The notes under the pieces are model-generated. The model did no database searches. It was given only the letters and a program-made list of their open reading frames with translations, and was not told the origin of the DNA. Positions 24,993 through 32,233 of a stretch of DNA of 64,000 nucleotides are shown piece after piece. Origin of the DNA: an uncultured Eubacteriales bacterium (GTDB taxonomy: Bacteria; Bacillota; Clostridia; Oscillospirales; Acutalibacteraceae); the NCBI GenBank assembly GCA_900315255.1, contig OMYH01000007.1:32512-96511 (forward strand), in the 5' to 3' direction. A program made the position numbers and the translations under genes. Every line of letters begins with the position of its first letter. The first letter of the stretch is position 1.

Positions 24993-26966
24993 ATGAAAAG
25001 ATGTCTTAATTGCCGCAGAACCTATGATGATAAGCTGACAAGATGTCCGTTTTGCGGATATAGACCTCGCACTAAAACTAACACTAATACTAATATTAAT
25101 ATTAATAATGAGAATACAAAGACTGTAAGGCACAGATCTGACGACCGTTCGGTGATCGACAGCGGCAGGGTGCTGGAATATGACGTGCCGAGTGAAAGTA
25201 CCGTAGTTCCTCATTCTGCACCAATCCAAAAGAAGCCCGAGCCGAAACCGCAGCCACAGGTAAGGCCGCTGCCAAAAACACAATATGCAGGGCCGGAGCC
25301 GGATCCGCATGATATTTACAGCTATTCGCATAACGTCAGGGTCAACAGGAGCATAGGCTCCAATTCGCCGCACGTCGGAGAGTTTTATCTGCAGAGCGGC
25401 GAGATGATAGACGGAAGATACTCTGTAATGAATGTAATGGGCTTCGGCGCATTCGGTGTGGCATATGAATGCTTTGACTCGCACACCAGATCAAATGTTG
25501 TGGTCAAGGAGTATTTCCCGTCGTTTACGGCGACTCGCAGCAGAAGAGGCCGTGATATCGAGGCGATGAACGAGCAGTCGGAGGCTTCGTTTGAAATAGG
25601 CATAGAAAGGTTCATTGATGAGAATCAGAAGCTGCTGGACAACGACGTTCGCTGCGTGCCGATGATGAAGGACTGCTTCAGAGAGAACAACACCTCTTAT
25701 GTTGTGACCGAGCTTGTCAGAGGAGAGGCGCTCAGCTCCATCATCAGACGAAAGGGCAAGCTGCCCTATCAGGGCACGATTAATATAATAACAGGTGTTC
25801 TGCAGGGACTTCGTCAGCTCAACAGACTGGGAATAATACACGGAGATATCTGCCCGGAGAATATTATTGTAACGAATGACGGTAATGTTTATCTGCTTGA
25901 TTATAACCTGTCCGATTTCAACCGCACTGTTTATACACAGAAGGATATCGGCAAGCTCAGAGCAGGCTACAGCGCTCTGGAGCTTTATTATCTCAATATG
26001 GAGCAGGGGCCGTGGTCGGATGTTTATGCTGCCGCTGCAGTTATGTATAAGATGATGACTGGAATAACGATTCCGTCATCTATAAAAAGAAAGACGAACG
26101 ATACGCTTACACCGCCGTCAAAGCTGGGTGTACAGATAACCCAGGGAGCGGAGAAGGCTATGCTCAAGGCGCTTCGTGTGGATTACGAGAAGCGCACGCA
26201 GAATCCCGAGGATTTCCTCAACGGACTAACGGGTGACGGCTTTGAGGATATGGCTATCGCAAAGTCTTCGGGTTCGTCTTCGGCCGGGAAAACAAAGGCA
26301 TATACCGATTATAACCGCCGGGATTCCAAAGATCATCTGGTCAGAGCATTGACCGCTGCGATCATTTTTATCATAACTGCAATAATCGGTGTGATCATTT
26401 TTATTTTTGCGTTCAATGGATCTAAGACCGATTCGGCAAAGAAGAACGTGAGTTCGTCGGAATCGTCGAGTGTGAGCAGCATGGCAGAAAGCTCTACCGT
26501 GGAATCGTCGGAGAGTTCGGGCAGTGAAGAGAGTCCAAGCAGTGATGAGAGTCCAAGCAGTGAAGAGAGTCCAAGCAGTGAAGAGAGTCCGAGCAGTGAA
26601 GAGAGTTCGAGTGGTGAAGAAGAGCCAAGCGATGACGATACAAAAAAATGGTATGATATTGATCCAATGCAAAGTCAGTCTAACCCATATGATGATTCGG
26701 ATTCTGATGATGAAGATACATATTCAGATTATACCGGTACAGATCCAGGCTATGATGGTGGATCGACTCCTCCAGACGGAGAAGAGGGTGATCCGGAAGG
26801 AGATTACGATAATTCATTCGATGACAATATTGATGGTGAAGAATCAGATATGGATACTGCAGGATTAACCCAGATCTTCGACTTCTTCACCAACCTGTAC
26901 GACCAAGCCACTGACGCATTCAACAATATAACCGGGTGGCTTGATCAAATGAACACCCTTTCTTAA
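24993..26966 (+). CDS. membrane Ser/Thr protein kinase with N-terminal zinc ribbon
   Basis: This 657-residue protein has a zinc ribbon (CLNC..CPFC, residues 4-21), an Asn/Thr-rich microsatellite-coded spacer, and a kinase domain (about 140-415). GFGAFG is the Gly loop and VVVKE supplies the lysine. The catalytic loop reads HGDICPENI (HGD for HRD) and the metal motif DYN replaces DFG; the key Lys, Asp, Asn and Asp remain, so activity is plausible. One membrane helix (about 450-472) precedes a Ser/Glu repeat and a very acidic external tail of about 150 residues. No PASTA domains are seen. It pairs with the PP2C gene just upstream. GGAGGAG precedes the ATG. Confidence 0.88.
   Translation: MKRCLNCRRTYDDKLTRCPFCGYRPRTKTNTNTNININNENTKTVRHRSDDRSVIDSGRVLEYDVPSESTVVPHSAPIQKKPEPKPQPQVRPLPKTQYAGPEPDPHDIYSYSHNVRVNRSIGSNSPHVGEFYLQSGEMIDGRYSVMNVMGFGAFGVAYECFDSHTRSNVVVKEYFPSFTATRSRRGRDIEAMNEQSEASFEIGIERFIDENQKLLDNDVRCVPMMKDCFRENNTSYVVTELVRGEALSSIIRRKGKLPYQGTINIITGVLQGLRQLNRLGIIHGDICPENIIVTNDGNVYLLDYNLSDFNRTVYTQKDIGKLRAGYSALELYYLNMEQGPWSDVYAAAAVMYKMMTGITIPSSIKRKTNDTLTPPSKLGVQITQGAEKAMLKALRVDYEKRTQNPEDFLNGLTGDGFEDMAIAKSSGSSSAGKTKAYTDYNRRDSKDHLVRALTAAIIFIITAIIGVIIFIFAFNGSKTDSAKKNVSSSESSSVSSMAESSTVESSESSGSEESPSSDESPSSEESPSSEESPSSEESSSGEEEPSDDDTKKWYDIDPMQSQSNPYDDSDSDDEDTYSDYTGTDPGYDGGSTPPDGEEGDPEGDYDNSFDDNIDGEESDMDTAGLTQIFDFFTNLYDQATDAFNNITGWLDQMNTLS
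26518..26625 (+). repeat. 18-bp tandem repeat in the kinase gene
   Basis: Units of AGTGAAGAGAGTCCAAGC repeat about five times with few changes, coding SEESPS blocks right after the membrane helix. In-frame 18-bp steps allow length change without frameshift. Confidence 0.85.
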
Positions 26967-27038
26967 TGATAATTGTTTTTAACTAAGTGTAAAAGCATAA
27001 CAGCGTGTCAAAAAGTGTCGGGAGAAATATGTCAGAGG

Positions 27039-27066
27039 TTGACAAATGCTTCGTTTGTGGTACAAT
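27039..27066 (+). promoter_or_regulatory. sigma-A promoter of a small membrane-protein gene
   Basis: TTGACA (27039-27044) and TACAAT (27061-27066) are 16 bases apart, about 35 bases before the ATG at 27101. Expected transcription from near 27073 rules out the longer open frame that begins at 27005. Confidence 0.8.
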
Positions 27067-27100
27067 AGAATTATCAGTAGTATTTGAAAGAGGGGTTTGT

Positions 27101-27310
27101 ATGAAAAAGATGAATTATTTGCTTGCCTTTGTGATGATGATCATCGCTTCGATATTAACGTTCGGCACGGCGGCTTCCGCATACAGCGGTATTTCAGGTA
27201 CGCTGCCTACAGGCGACGGCAGGATCTATACCGCAATAGGCGTACTCGCTGTGGCGATAATCGTAGTCGTTCTGATGATCATATTCAGAAAAAAAGATAA
27301 CGATGAATAA
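27101..27310 (+). CDS. tiny secreted/membrane protein with LPTG-like sorting segment
   Basis: This 69-residue protein has a signal peptide ending at about ASA-YS (27/28), then a short polar stretch ISGTLPTGDGR, a hydrophobic helix (about 42-61) and a basic tail RKKDNDE. The layout copies a C-terminal sortase signal, but the motif reads LPTG, one residue short of LPxTG, so sortase recognition is doubtful. It has its own consensus promoter and a strong terminator, suggesting high independent expression. Function is unknown. AGAGGGG lies before the ATG. Confidence 0.75.
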   Translation: MKKMNYLLAFVMMIIASILTFGTAASAYSGISGTLPTGDGRIYTAIGVLAVAIIVVVLMIIFRKKDNDE

Positions 27311-27315
27311 AAATT

Positions 27316-27352
27316 CTCTCCTGTCGTAAATACAGACAGGAGAGCTTTTTTT
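27316..27352 (+). terminator. Rho-independent terminator
   Basis: CTCTCCTGTC (27316-27325) pairs with GACAGGAGAG (27335-27344), followed by CTTTTTTT. Confidence 0.92.
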
Positions 27353-27650
27353 AGTGTTTTTATTCAAACTTGAACAGGGCGTTTGAATGAGTTAATAACA
27401 TAACATTTATTATCCAACAATAAAAAACATTGTGGCAGTGCAGAAGGTAAACGTTGAATTATATCTGCAGGGTCAGGCAGGGGTGCGCAGCACCCCTGCC
27501 CCAAAAGCCCCCTTCTTCCTTGAGGAAGGAGGGGGTTGGGGGTGGATGGTGATGACAATAATGCGGATTTATAGTATAGATTACGATTATCTGTTATTAA
27601 TGTGTTAACAATTGTTTTATTCGTACAAAAACTATTCAAACTTGCAAAAC
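27353..27650. other. intergenic region with two strong palindromes
   Basis: No gene is supported here. CAGGGGTGC/GCACCCCTG around a three-base loop (about 27478-27498) is followed directly by CCCCCTTCTTCC/GGAAGGAGGGGG (about 27508-27535). The GC-rich core stands out from its AT-rich surroundings and looks like an inserted or repeated palindromic unit. Confidence 0.6.
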
Positions 27651-27654
27651 TCAC

Positions 27655-27683
27655 TTGTATATAACCATTTTTTGTGTTATACT
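27655..27683 (+). promoter_or_regulatory. promoter of nadB-nadC
   Basis: TTGTAT (27655-27660) and TATACT (27678-27683) are separated by 17 bases, about 55 bases before nadB. No NiaR or other operator was recognised. Confidence 0.65.
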
Positions 27684-27739
27684 GAAATAAGTATAGTTTC
27701 TGACTGAAAAGAGCATTTATTCCGAGGAGCAGTATTATC

Positions 27740-29050
27740 ATGAAAAAAGCAGACATTTTAATTATAGGAACAGGCGTCGGCGGCTTGTTTTGCGCGCTCA
27801 ATCTACCCGAGGATAAGAATATTCTTATCATAACAAAAGACATCTGCGAAAACAGCGACTCATTTTTGGCGCAGGGCGGCATCTGTATGCTGAAGGATGA
27901 GAACGATTACGACAGCTACTATGAGGATACCATGAAAGCGGGTCATTACGAGAACCGCCCCGAATCGGTAGATATAATGATACGTTCCTCCAGAGAGATA
28001 ATATGCGACCTGATCAATTTCGGCGTTGAGTTCGAGAGGAACAAAGCCGATAACGATTTTGCGTTTACAAGAGAGGGTGCGCATTCCCGTCCGAGGATCC
28101 TTTTCCATAAGGATATTACCGGTAAGGAGATAACCTCAAAGCTTCTGGGACAGGCTCGTTTGAGGAAAAATATCGAGATCAGAGAATTTAATGCGATGAT
28201 CGATCTTATAGTGGAAAATAACCGCTGCCTGGGCGCTGTTGTAAAGGATAAGGACGGCGTGATTTACAATGCATTTGCCGATTATACGGTCATAGCTACA
28301 GGCGGTATCGGCGGACTTTATGTCCATTCCACGAACTTCCGCCATCTGACAGGCGATGCACTCGGCGTATGTATGGAGCATAACATCGAGCTTGAAAACA
28401 TCGACTATGTACAGATCCACCCCACAACTCTGTATGCGTCTGAAAGAGGCAGACGTTTCCTCATTTCAGAATCTGTCAGGGGAGAGGGAGCAGTTCTGCT
28501 TGACGCAAACGGCAACAGGTTCACCGACGAATTGCAGCCCAGAGATGTCGTGACGCAGGCGATACGAGAGCAGATGAAAAAGGATTCCACACTGTATGTG
28601 AAGCTTTCGATGAAAAACATCGGCAGCGAGGAGATCAAGAAGCATTTCCCGAATATCTACAAGCACTGTCTTGAACAGGGATACGATGTAACAAAGGAGA
28701 GTATCCCCGTTGTGCCGGCACAGCATTATTTCATGGGCGGAGTTCATGTTGATTCCGACAGCAAAACCTCGTGTGATAATCTGTATGCAGTCGGCGAGGC
28801 AAGCTGCAACGGCGTTCACGGCAAAAACCGACTGGCAAGTAATTCACTTCTGGAAAGTCTTGTGTTTGCAAAGCGTGCGGCACTTGATATAGCCGCCAAG
28901 GCTGCGCCCGAACCGATCAATGAAGAAATAATTGACAAGTATGAACAGCAGCTGAAAACACGGACGGATTATTTCCTGCTGCGTGACGATTATACAGTTG
29001 TTATGAGAAACGAAATAGAAAAAGAAAGAGAGAGGAAGCTCAATGAATAA
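27740..29050 (+). CDS. nadB: L-aspartate oxidase (short form)
   Basis: This 436-residue flavoprotein oxidises L-aspartate to iminoaspartate, the first step of de novo NAD synthesis (in anaerobes with fumarate rather than oxygen as acceptor). The FAD-binding start ADILIIGTGVGGLFCAL, the substrate-loop region REGAHSRPRILFHKDITGKEI, HPTTLY and the HYFMGGVHVD and GEASCNGVHGKNRLASNSLLE segments are typical. The helical C-terminal domain of ~530-residue forms is mostly missing, as in some Clostridia. It overlaps nadC by eight bases. nadA, its usual partner, is not in the window. Confidence 0.93.
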   Translation: MKKADILIIGTGVGGLFCALNLPEDKNILIITKDICENSDSFLAQGGICMLKDENDYDSYYEDTMKAGHYENRPESVDIMIRSSREIICDLINFGVEFERNKADNDFAFTREGAHSRPRILFHKDITGKEITSKLLGQARLRKNIEIREFNAMIDLIVENNRCLGAVVKDKDGVIYNAFADYTVIATGGIGGLYVHSTNFRHLTGDALGVCMEHNIELENIDYVQIHPTTLYASERGRRFLISESVRGEGAVLLDANGNRFTDELQPRDVVTQAIREQMKKDSTLYVKLSMKNIGSEEIKKHFPNIYKHCLEQGYDVTKESIPVVPAQHYFMGGVHVDSDSKTSCDNLYAVGEASCNGVHGKNRLASNSLLESLVFAKRAALDIAAKAAPEPINEEIIDKYEQQLKTRTDYFLLRDDYTVVMRNEIEKERERKLNE

Positions 29051-29897
29051 TTCAATAACAATGATCCTTAATGCAGACGAACTCATTCTGTCGGCACTGA
29101 GAGAGGATATTTCCGGGGAGGACGTGTCTACAAATGCGGTCATGCCGTATTACAGAGAGGGTACGGTCAACCTGATAGCAAAGCAGGACGGTATCATTTG
29201 CGGACTGTATGTGTTCAGACGTGTGTTTGAGCTTCTTGACAGAAACACAAGAGTTGAGTTCTTCTTCAAGGACGGCGACAGAGTGGAGAATAAAGACCTC
29301 GTGGCTACGGTTACGGGCGATATTAGAGTGCTTCTGTCGGGCGAGAGAACCGCTCTCAACTATCTCCAGAGAATGAGCGGTATCGCTACATATACAAGCG
29401 AGGTAGCCGAGCTTTTCAAGAATACCAAAACAAAGCTTGTTGACACAAGAAAAACAACACCAAATATGAGAGTGTTCGAGAAATATGCCGTTAAGGTCGG
29501 AGGCGGCAATAACCACAGATATAATTTATCTGACGGTGTACTGCTGAAAGACAATCATATCGGCGCTGCGGGCAGCGTAGCAAAGGCTGTCGCTATGGCT
29601 AAGGAGTACGCTCCGTTTGTCAGAAAGATAGAGGTAGAGGTCGAAAGCCTCAATATGGTCAGAGAGGCAGTAGAAGCCGGAGCAGATATTATCATGCTCG
29701 ACAATATGCCGATAGACATGATGAAGGAGGCTATCGCTATTATTGACGGCAGAGCAGAAACGGAATGCTCAGGTAATGTGACGAAAGAAAACGTTGCCGC
29801 ACTGACGCAGATAGGCGTTGATTATATCTCGAGCGGTGCGCTCACACATTCCGCTCCGATACTTGATCTGTCACTTAAAAACCTGCACGCAATATAA
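29043..29897 (+). CDS. nadC: nicotinate-nucleotide diphosphorylase (quinolinate phosphoribosyltransferase)
   Basis: This 284-residue enzyme converts quinolinate and PRPP to nicotinate mononucleotide. Family stretches include ALREDISGEDVST, GERTALNYLQRMSGIAT, DTRKTTPNMRVFEKYAVKVGGGNNHRYNLSDGVLLKDNH and EVEVESL. Length is standard. RBS and start lie inside the end of nadB. The stop codon TAA at 29895-29897 lies within the first bases of intergenic repeat copy C, so the element has supplied or replaced the gene end. Confidence 0.96.
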   Translation: MNNSITMILNADELILSALREDISGEDVSTNAVMPYYREGTVNLIAKQDGIICGLYVFRRVFELLDRNTRVEFFFKDGDRVENKDLVATVTGDIRVLLSGERTALNYLQRMSGIATYTSEVAELFKNTKTKLVDTRKTTPNMRVFEKYAVKVGGGNNHRYNLSDGVLLKDNHIGAAGSVAKAVAMAKEYAPFVRKIEVEVESLNMVREAVEAGADIIMLDNMPIDMMKEAIAIIDGRAETECSGNVTKENVAALTQIGVDYISSGALTHSAPILDLSLKNLHAI

Positions 29898-29962
29898 CAA
29901 ACGTAAGTGGTTGATTAAGATCCTCCATCGACGTACTCCGGAGCTTGACTCCTTGTTTAACA
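29893..29962 (+). repeat. palindromic intergenic element, copy C
   Basis: It starts TATAACAAACGTAAGTGG and ends ATCGACGTACTCCGGAGC, then TTGACTCCTTGTTTAA. It lacks the middle hairpins of copies A and B. Its TAA is the stop codon of nadC. Confidence 0.8.
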
Positions 29963-29986
29963 TCAGAGTTTTTAACCTGAATGAAC

Positions 29987-30022
29987 AGTCATACATGGCA
30001 TCAGCTTTGTATGACTTTTTTT
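29987..30022 (+). terminator. terminator of nadB-nadC
   Basis: AGTCATAC (29987-29994) pairs with GTATGACT (30009-30016), followed by seven T. The convergent sigE gene ends at 30025. Confidence 0.88.
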
Positions 30023-30024
30023 AT

Positions 30025-30744
30025 TCAGACTGCTTTTTCAAGCTCTTTGCGAAGCTTGCCGATGATCTTCTTTTCGAGTCTGGAGATGTATGACTGCGAT
30101 ATCCCCAACATATCTGCGACCTCCTTTTGCGTATGCACGCTTTTGCCGCCAAGACCGAACCGCAGCTCCATGATCTCTTTCTCACGCTCATTAAGCCGTG
30201 ATACCGCCGAAAGAACCAGATTGTATTCAAGCTCCTGTTCTATGTTTATATTGACTGCGTCCGCATCGCTGCCGAGAATATCGCTGAGCAAAAGCTCGTT
30301 GCCGTCCCAGTCTACGTTCAGTGGTTCGTCGATCGAAACCTCCTGCCGAAGCTGAGAGCTTTTCCGCAGATACATGAGTATTTCGTTTTCGATACAGCGT
30401 GAAGCGTAGGTCGCAAGCTTGATATTCTTTTCGGGACGGAAGGTGTTTACTGCCTTTATAAGCCCAATAGTGCCTATGCTTATCAGATCCTCCGAAGAAG
30501 CGTTCGCCGTTTCAAATTTCTTTGCGATATACACAACGAGCCGCAGATTATGAGTGATGAGCGGCTGCCGCGCACTTTCATCGCCGTTCTTAATACGCTC
30601 GAATATCTCCTCTTCGGCTTCTTTTGACAGAGGCGGCGGGAGCGTCTGCGATCCGTTTATGTAATAGACGGGGTCTGTATCGAAAGAGAGTTTCAGCCGT
30701 AACAGCATGAGCCTTAATGATGGGATAATTGAATTGATCTTCAT
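30025..30744 (-). CDS. sigE: sporulation sigma factor SigE
   Basis: This 239-residue sigma-70 protein matches pro-sigma-E of the mother cell: a short hydrophobic pro-sequence at the N-terminus ([14 protein letters not shown]), region 2 ([58 protein letters not shown]) and region 4 ([38 protein letters not shown]). The pro-sequence is removed by SpoIIGA, whose gene lies 15 bases upstream. sigG, often next in Bacilli and Clostridia, is not downstream here. Confidence 0.95.
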   Translation of the reverse strand: MKINSIIPSLRLMLLRLKLSFDTDPVYYINGSQTLPPPLSKEAEEEIFERIKNGDESARQPLITHNLRLVVYIAKKFETANASSEDLISIGTIGLIKAVNTFRPEKNIKLATYASRCIENEILMYLRKSSQLRQEVSIDEPLNVDWDGNELLLSDILGSDADAVNINIEQELEYNLVLSAVSRLNEREKEIMELRFGLGGKSVHTQKEVADMLGISQSYISRLEKKIIGKLRKELEKAV

Positions 30745-30759
30745 ATCGTATTTCCTTTC

Positions 30760-31605
30760 CTAAATAATATCACTCGGCACTATAGCCTGATAATCGCCGC
30801 TGATGTATTCATCATCGCATAAAGCAATATATGCGGATATATCGCATGGGCGGTCGTTGATGAGTATTTCGGACGCAGTGAAGCAGGGCATTATTCCTTT
30901 GCCGCCGACAGACGTGAACGGAACGAACCTCACGTTGTTTATGCTTTCTCTGTATTTAAGTGTGGTCACGCATTCGTAGTCCTCGATTGCCTTCGGCGTA
31001 ACGGGAACGGCTATACTGCGTGGAATTATGATAACGGGTGACTGAGAGAACGGCTCTTTCAGGGAGTTCCCCGTATCGATCAGCGCCTTCACACGCACTG
31101 CACTGTGATCCTGTTTTACGGTCAGGATACATACCGTATCCTTTGTGTTAATTTTTCCTGCCAGTCTGTGAATAAGCTTAAACAGGATATAACATATCAG
31201 TGAACACAATATCAGCTTTACGGGGGATATGTTCAGATAGATCACACTGTTTTTGATTATGAGATCCTTTGGGGTAAACAGATACCATAATGCTATCATT
31301 ATGCCGCAGAAGAAAAATGTCGCCGTCAGGAATACCGCATACAATCGCACAAGTGTCTTTCTTGGCTTTAGTCCGTATGCAGAGATCACAGTCGCTGCGC
31401 CGACAGCGAGTTTCAACGCCGAGTCGGGCAGAAAAGACAGCTTTGGCAGCAGGATAGTCAAGGAACAGATAGCGCCCACACCTGCGCCGAGAAGCAAACG
31501 TAAAACCGTGATCTTCGTCTGGGTATAAAATCCAACGGCAGAGAGCAGCAGATAATTGATAACAAGATTAACGCAAAGGAGTACGTCTATGTAAATAGTC
31601 TGCAT
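30760..31605 (-). CDS. spoIIGA: sigma-E processing peptidase SpoIIGA
   Basis: This 281-residue protein has five hydrophobic helices in the N-terminal half (about 1-150) and an aspartic-protease domain after that, with the catalytic motif seen as ALIDTGNSLKEPFSQSPVIII. It cleaves pro-sigma-E at the septum in response to the forespore signal SpoIIR. GAGGTGAG precedes the ATG. TTGTCGCTT at about 31649 loosely resembles a Spo0A box, but a single weak match is not firm evidence. Confidence 0.94.
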   Translation of the reverse strand: MQTIYIDVLLCVNLVINYLLLSAVGFYTQTKITVLRLLLGAGVGAICSLTILLPKLSFLPDSALKLAVGAATVISAYGLKPRKTLVRLYAVFLTATFFFCGIMIALWYLFTPKDLIIKNSVIYLNISPVKLILCSLICYILFKLIHRLAGKINTKDTVCILTVKQDHSAVRVKALIDTGNSLKEPFSQSPVIIIPRSIAVPVTPKAIEDYECVTTLKYRESINNVRFVPFTSVGGKGIMPCFTASEILINDRPCDISAYIALCDDEYISGDYQAIVPSDII

Positions 31606-31675
31606 ATTCTCACCTCGATATTATTATCTCATAAAAACTGAATAAAGATTGTCGCTTTAAGAGGTGCAAAAAAAT

Positions 31676-31712
31676 AGTGTGAGAACTGATCTGTCCTCAC
31701 ACTTTTTAGTAT
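31676..31712 (-). terminator. terminator after tadA
   Basis: AGTGTGAG (31676-31683) pairs with CTCACACT (31696-31703). On the minus strand TATTTTTTT follows, and on the plus strand TTTTTAG. It separates tadA from spoIIGA. Confidence 0.85.
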
Positions 31713-31752
31713 ATAGTATATATTTTGAACTATGATCTATATACTATACATT

Positions 31753-32229
31753 TTATTGTTTTTTTCTCAATTCTCTGAAAAAATCTCTGAGCAGAGCGCT
31801 GCATTCCTCTTCCATAACGCCGCCCTTTAGCTCGGGCTTGTGATTGTACGGAAGGTCAAACAGGTTAATCACACTACCGCACGATCCTGCTTTGCGGTCG
31901 TATGCGCCGAACACCACTCGCCTGATACGTGAATTGATGATCGCTCCTGCGCACATCGGGCATGGTTCGAGAGTAACAAACAGCTCGCATTCCCATAATC
32001 TCCAGCCTTGAAGTACCGTACAGGCTTTTTGAATAGCTTCAAGCTCGGCGTGTGAAGCTGCGCTTCGTACCGTTTCACGTCTGTTGAAAGCCGTGGCGAT
32101 GATGACGTCGTTTCTTGTGACAACAGCACCAACGGGAACCTCTCCGATCGACTTTGCAAGCTCAGCCTGTTCTATGCATTTTTTCATGAAATACTCGCAG
32201 CGTTCGTTATCGTCGTTAAACAGTGTCAT
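31753..32229 (-). CDS. tadA: tRNA-specific adenosine deaminase TadA
   Basis: This ~158-residue enzyme changes adenosine to inosine at the wobble base of tRNA-Arg(ACG). The zinc and proton-shuttle motif HAE (SHAELEAIQ) and LEPCPMCAGAI are intact. The ATG at 32229 was chosen; the open frame reaches a TTG seven codons upstream that would overlap the protease gene. Neither start has a strong ribosome site, so translation may be coupled to the gene four bases upstream. Confidence 0.93.
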   Translation of the reverse strand: MTLFNDDNERCEYFMKKCIEQAELAKSIGEVPVGAVVTRNDVIIATAFNRRETVRSAASHAELEAIQKACTVLQGWRLWECELFVTLEPCPMCAGAIINSRIRRVVFGAYDRKAGSCGSVINLFDLPYNHKPELKGGVMEEECSALLRDFFRELRKKQ

Positions 32230-32233
32230 ATTA

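Noticed and set aside
26226-26672. Minus-strand open frame with repeated FTARTLFTAWTL-type peptides
   Set aside because: It is the antisense reading of the Ser/Glu tandem repeat and membrane helix of the kinase gene, with no ribosome site; the plus-strand protein has clear domains.
24993-26966. Pseudokinase
   Set aside because: Although HRD and DFG are altered, the phosphate-binding Lys, catalytic Asp, loop Asn and metal-binding Asp are all present, so inactivity is not supported.
27101-27310. True LPxTG sortase substrate
   Set aside because: The motif reads LPTG without the x residue, so canonical sortase A recognition is not supported; it is reported only as sorting-signal-like.
27364-27882. 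Minus-strand open frame overlapping the nadB start
   Set aside because: It covers the nadB promoter and 5' end, crosses GC-rich palindromes and lacks a ribosome site or recognisable protein features.
31640-31665. Spo0A box upstream of spoIIGA
   Set aside because: TTGTCGCTT is only a partial match to the TGTCGAA core and stands alone; not enough to annotate as a site.
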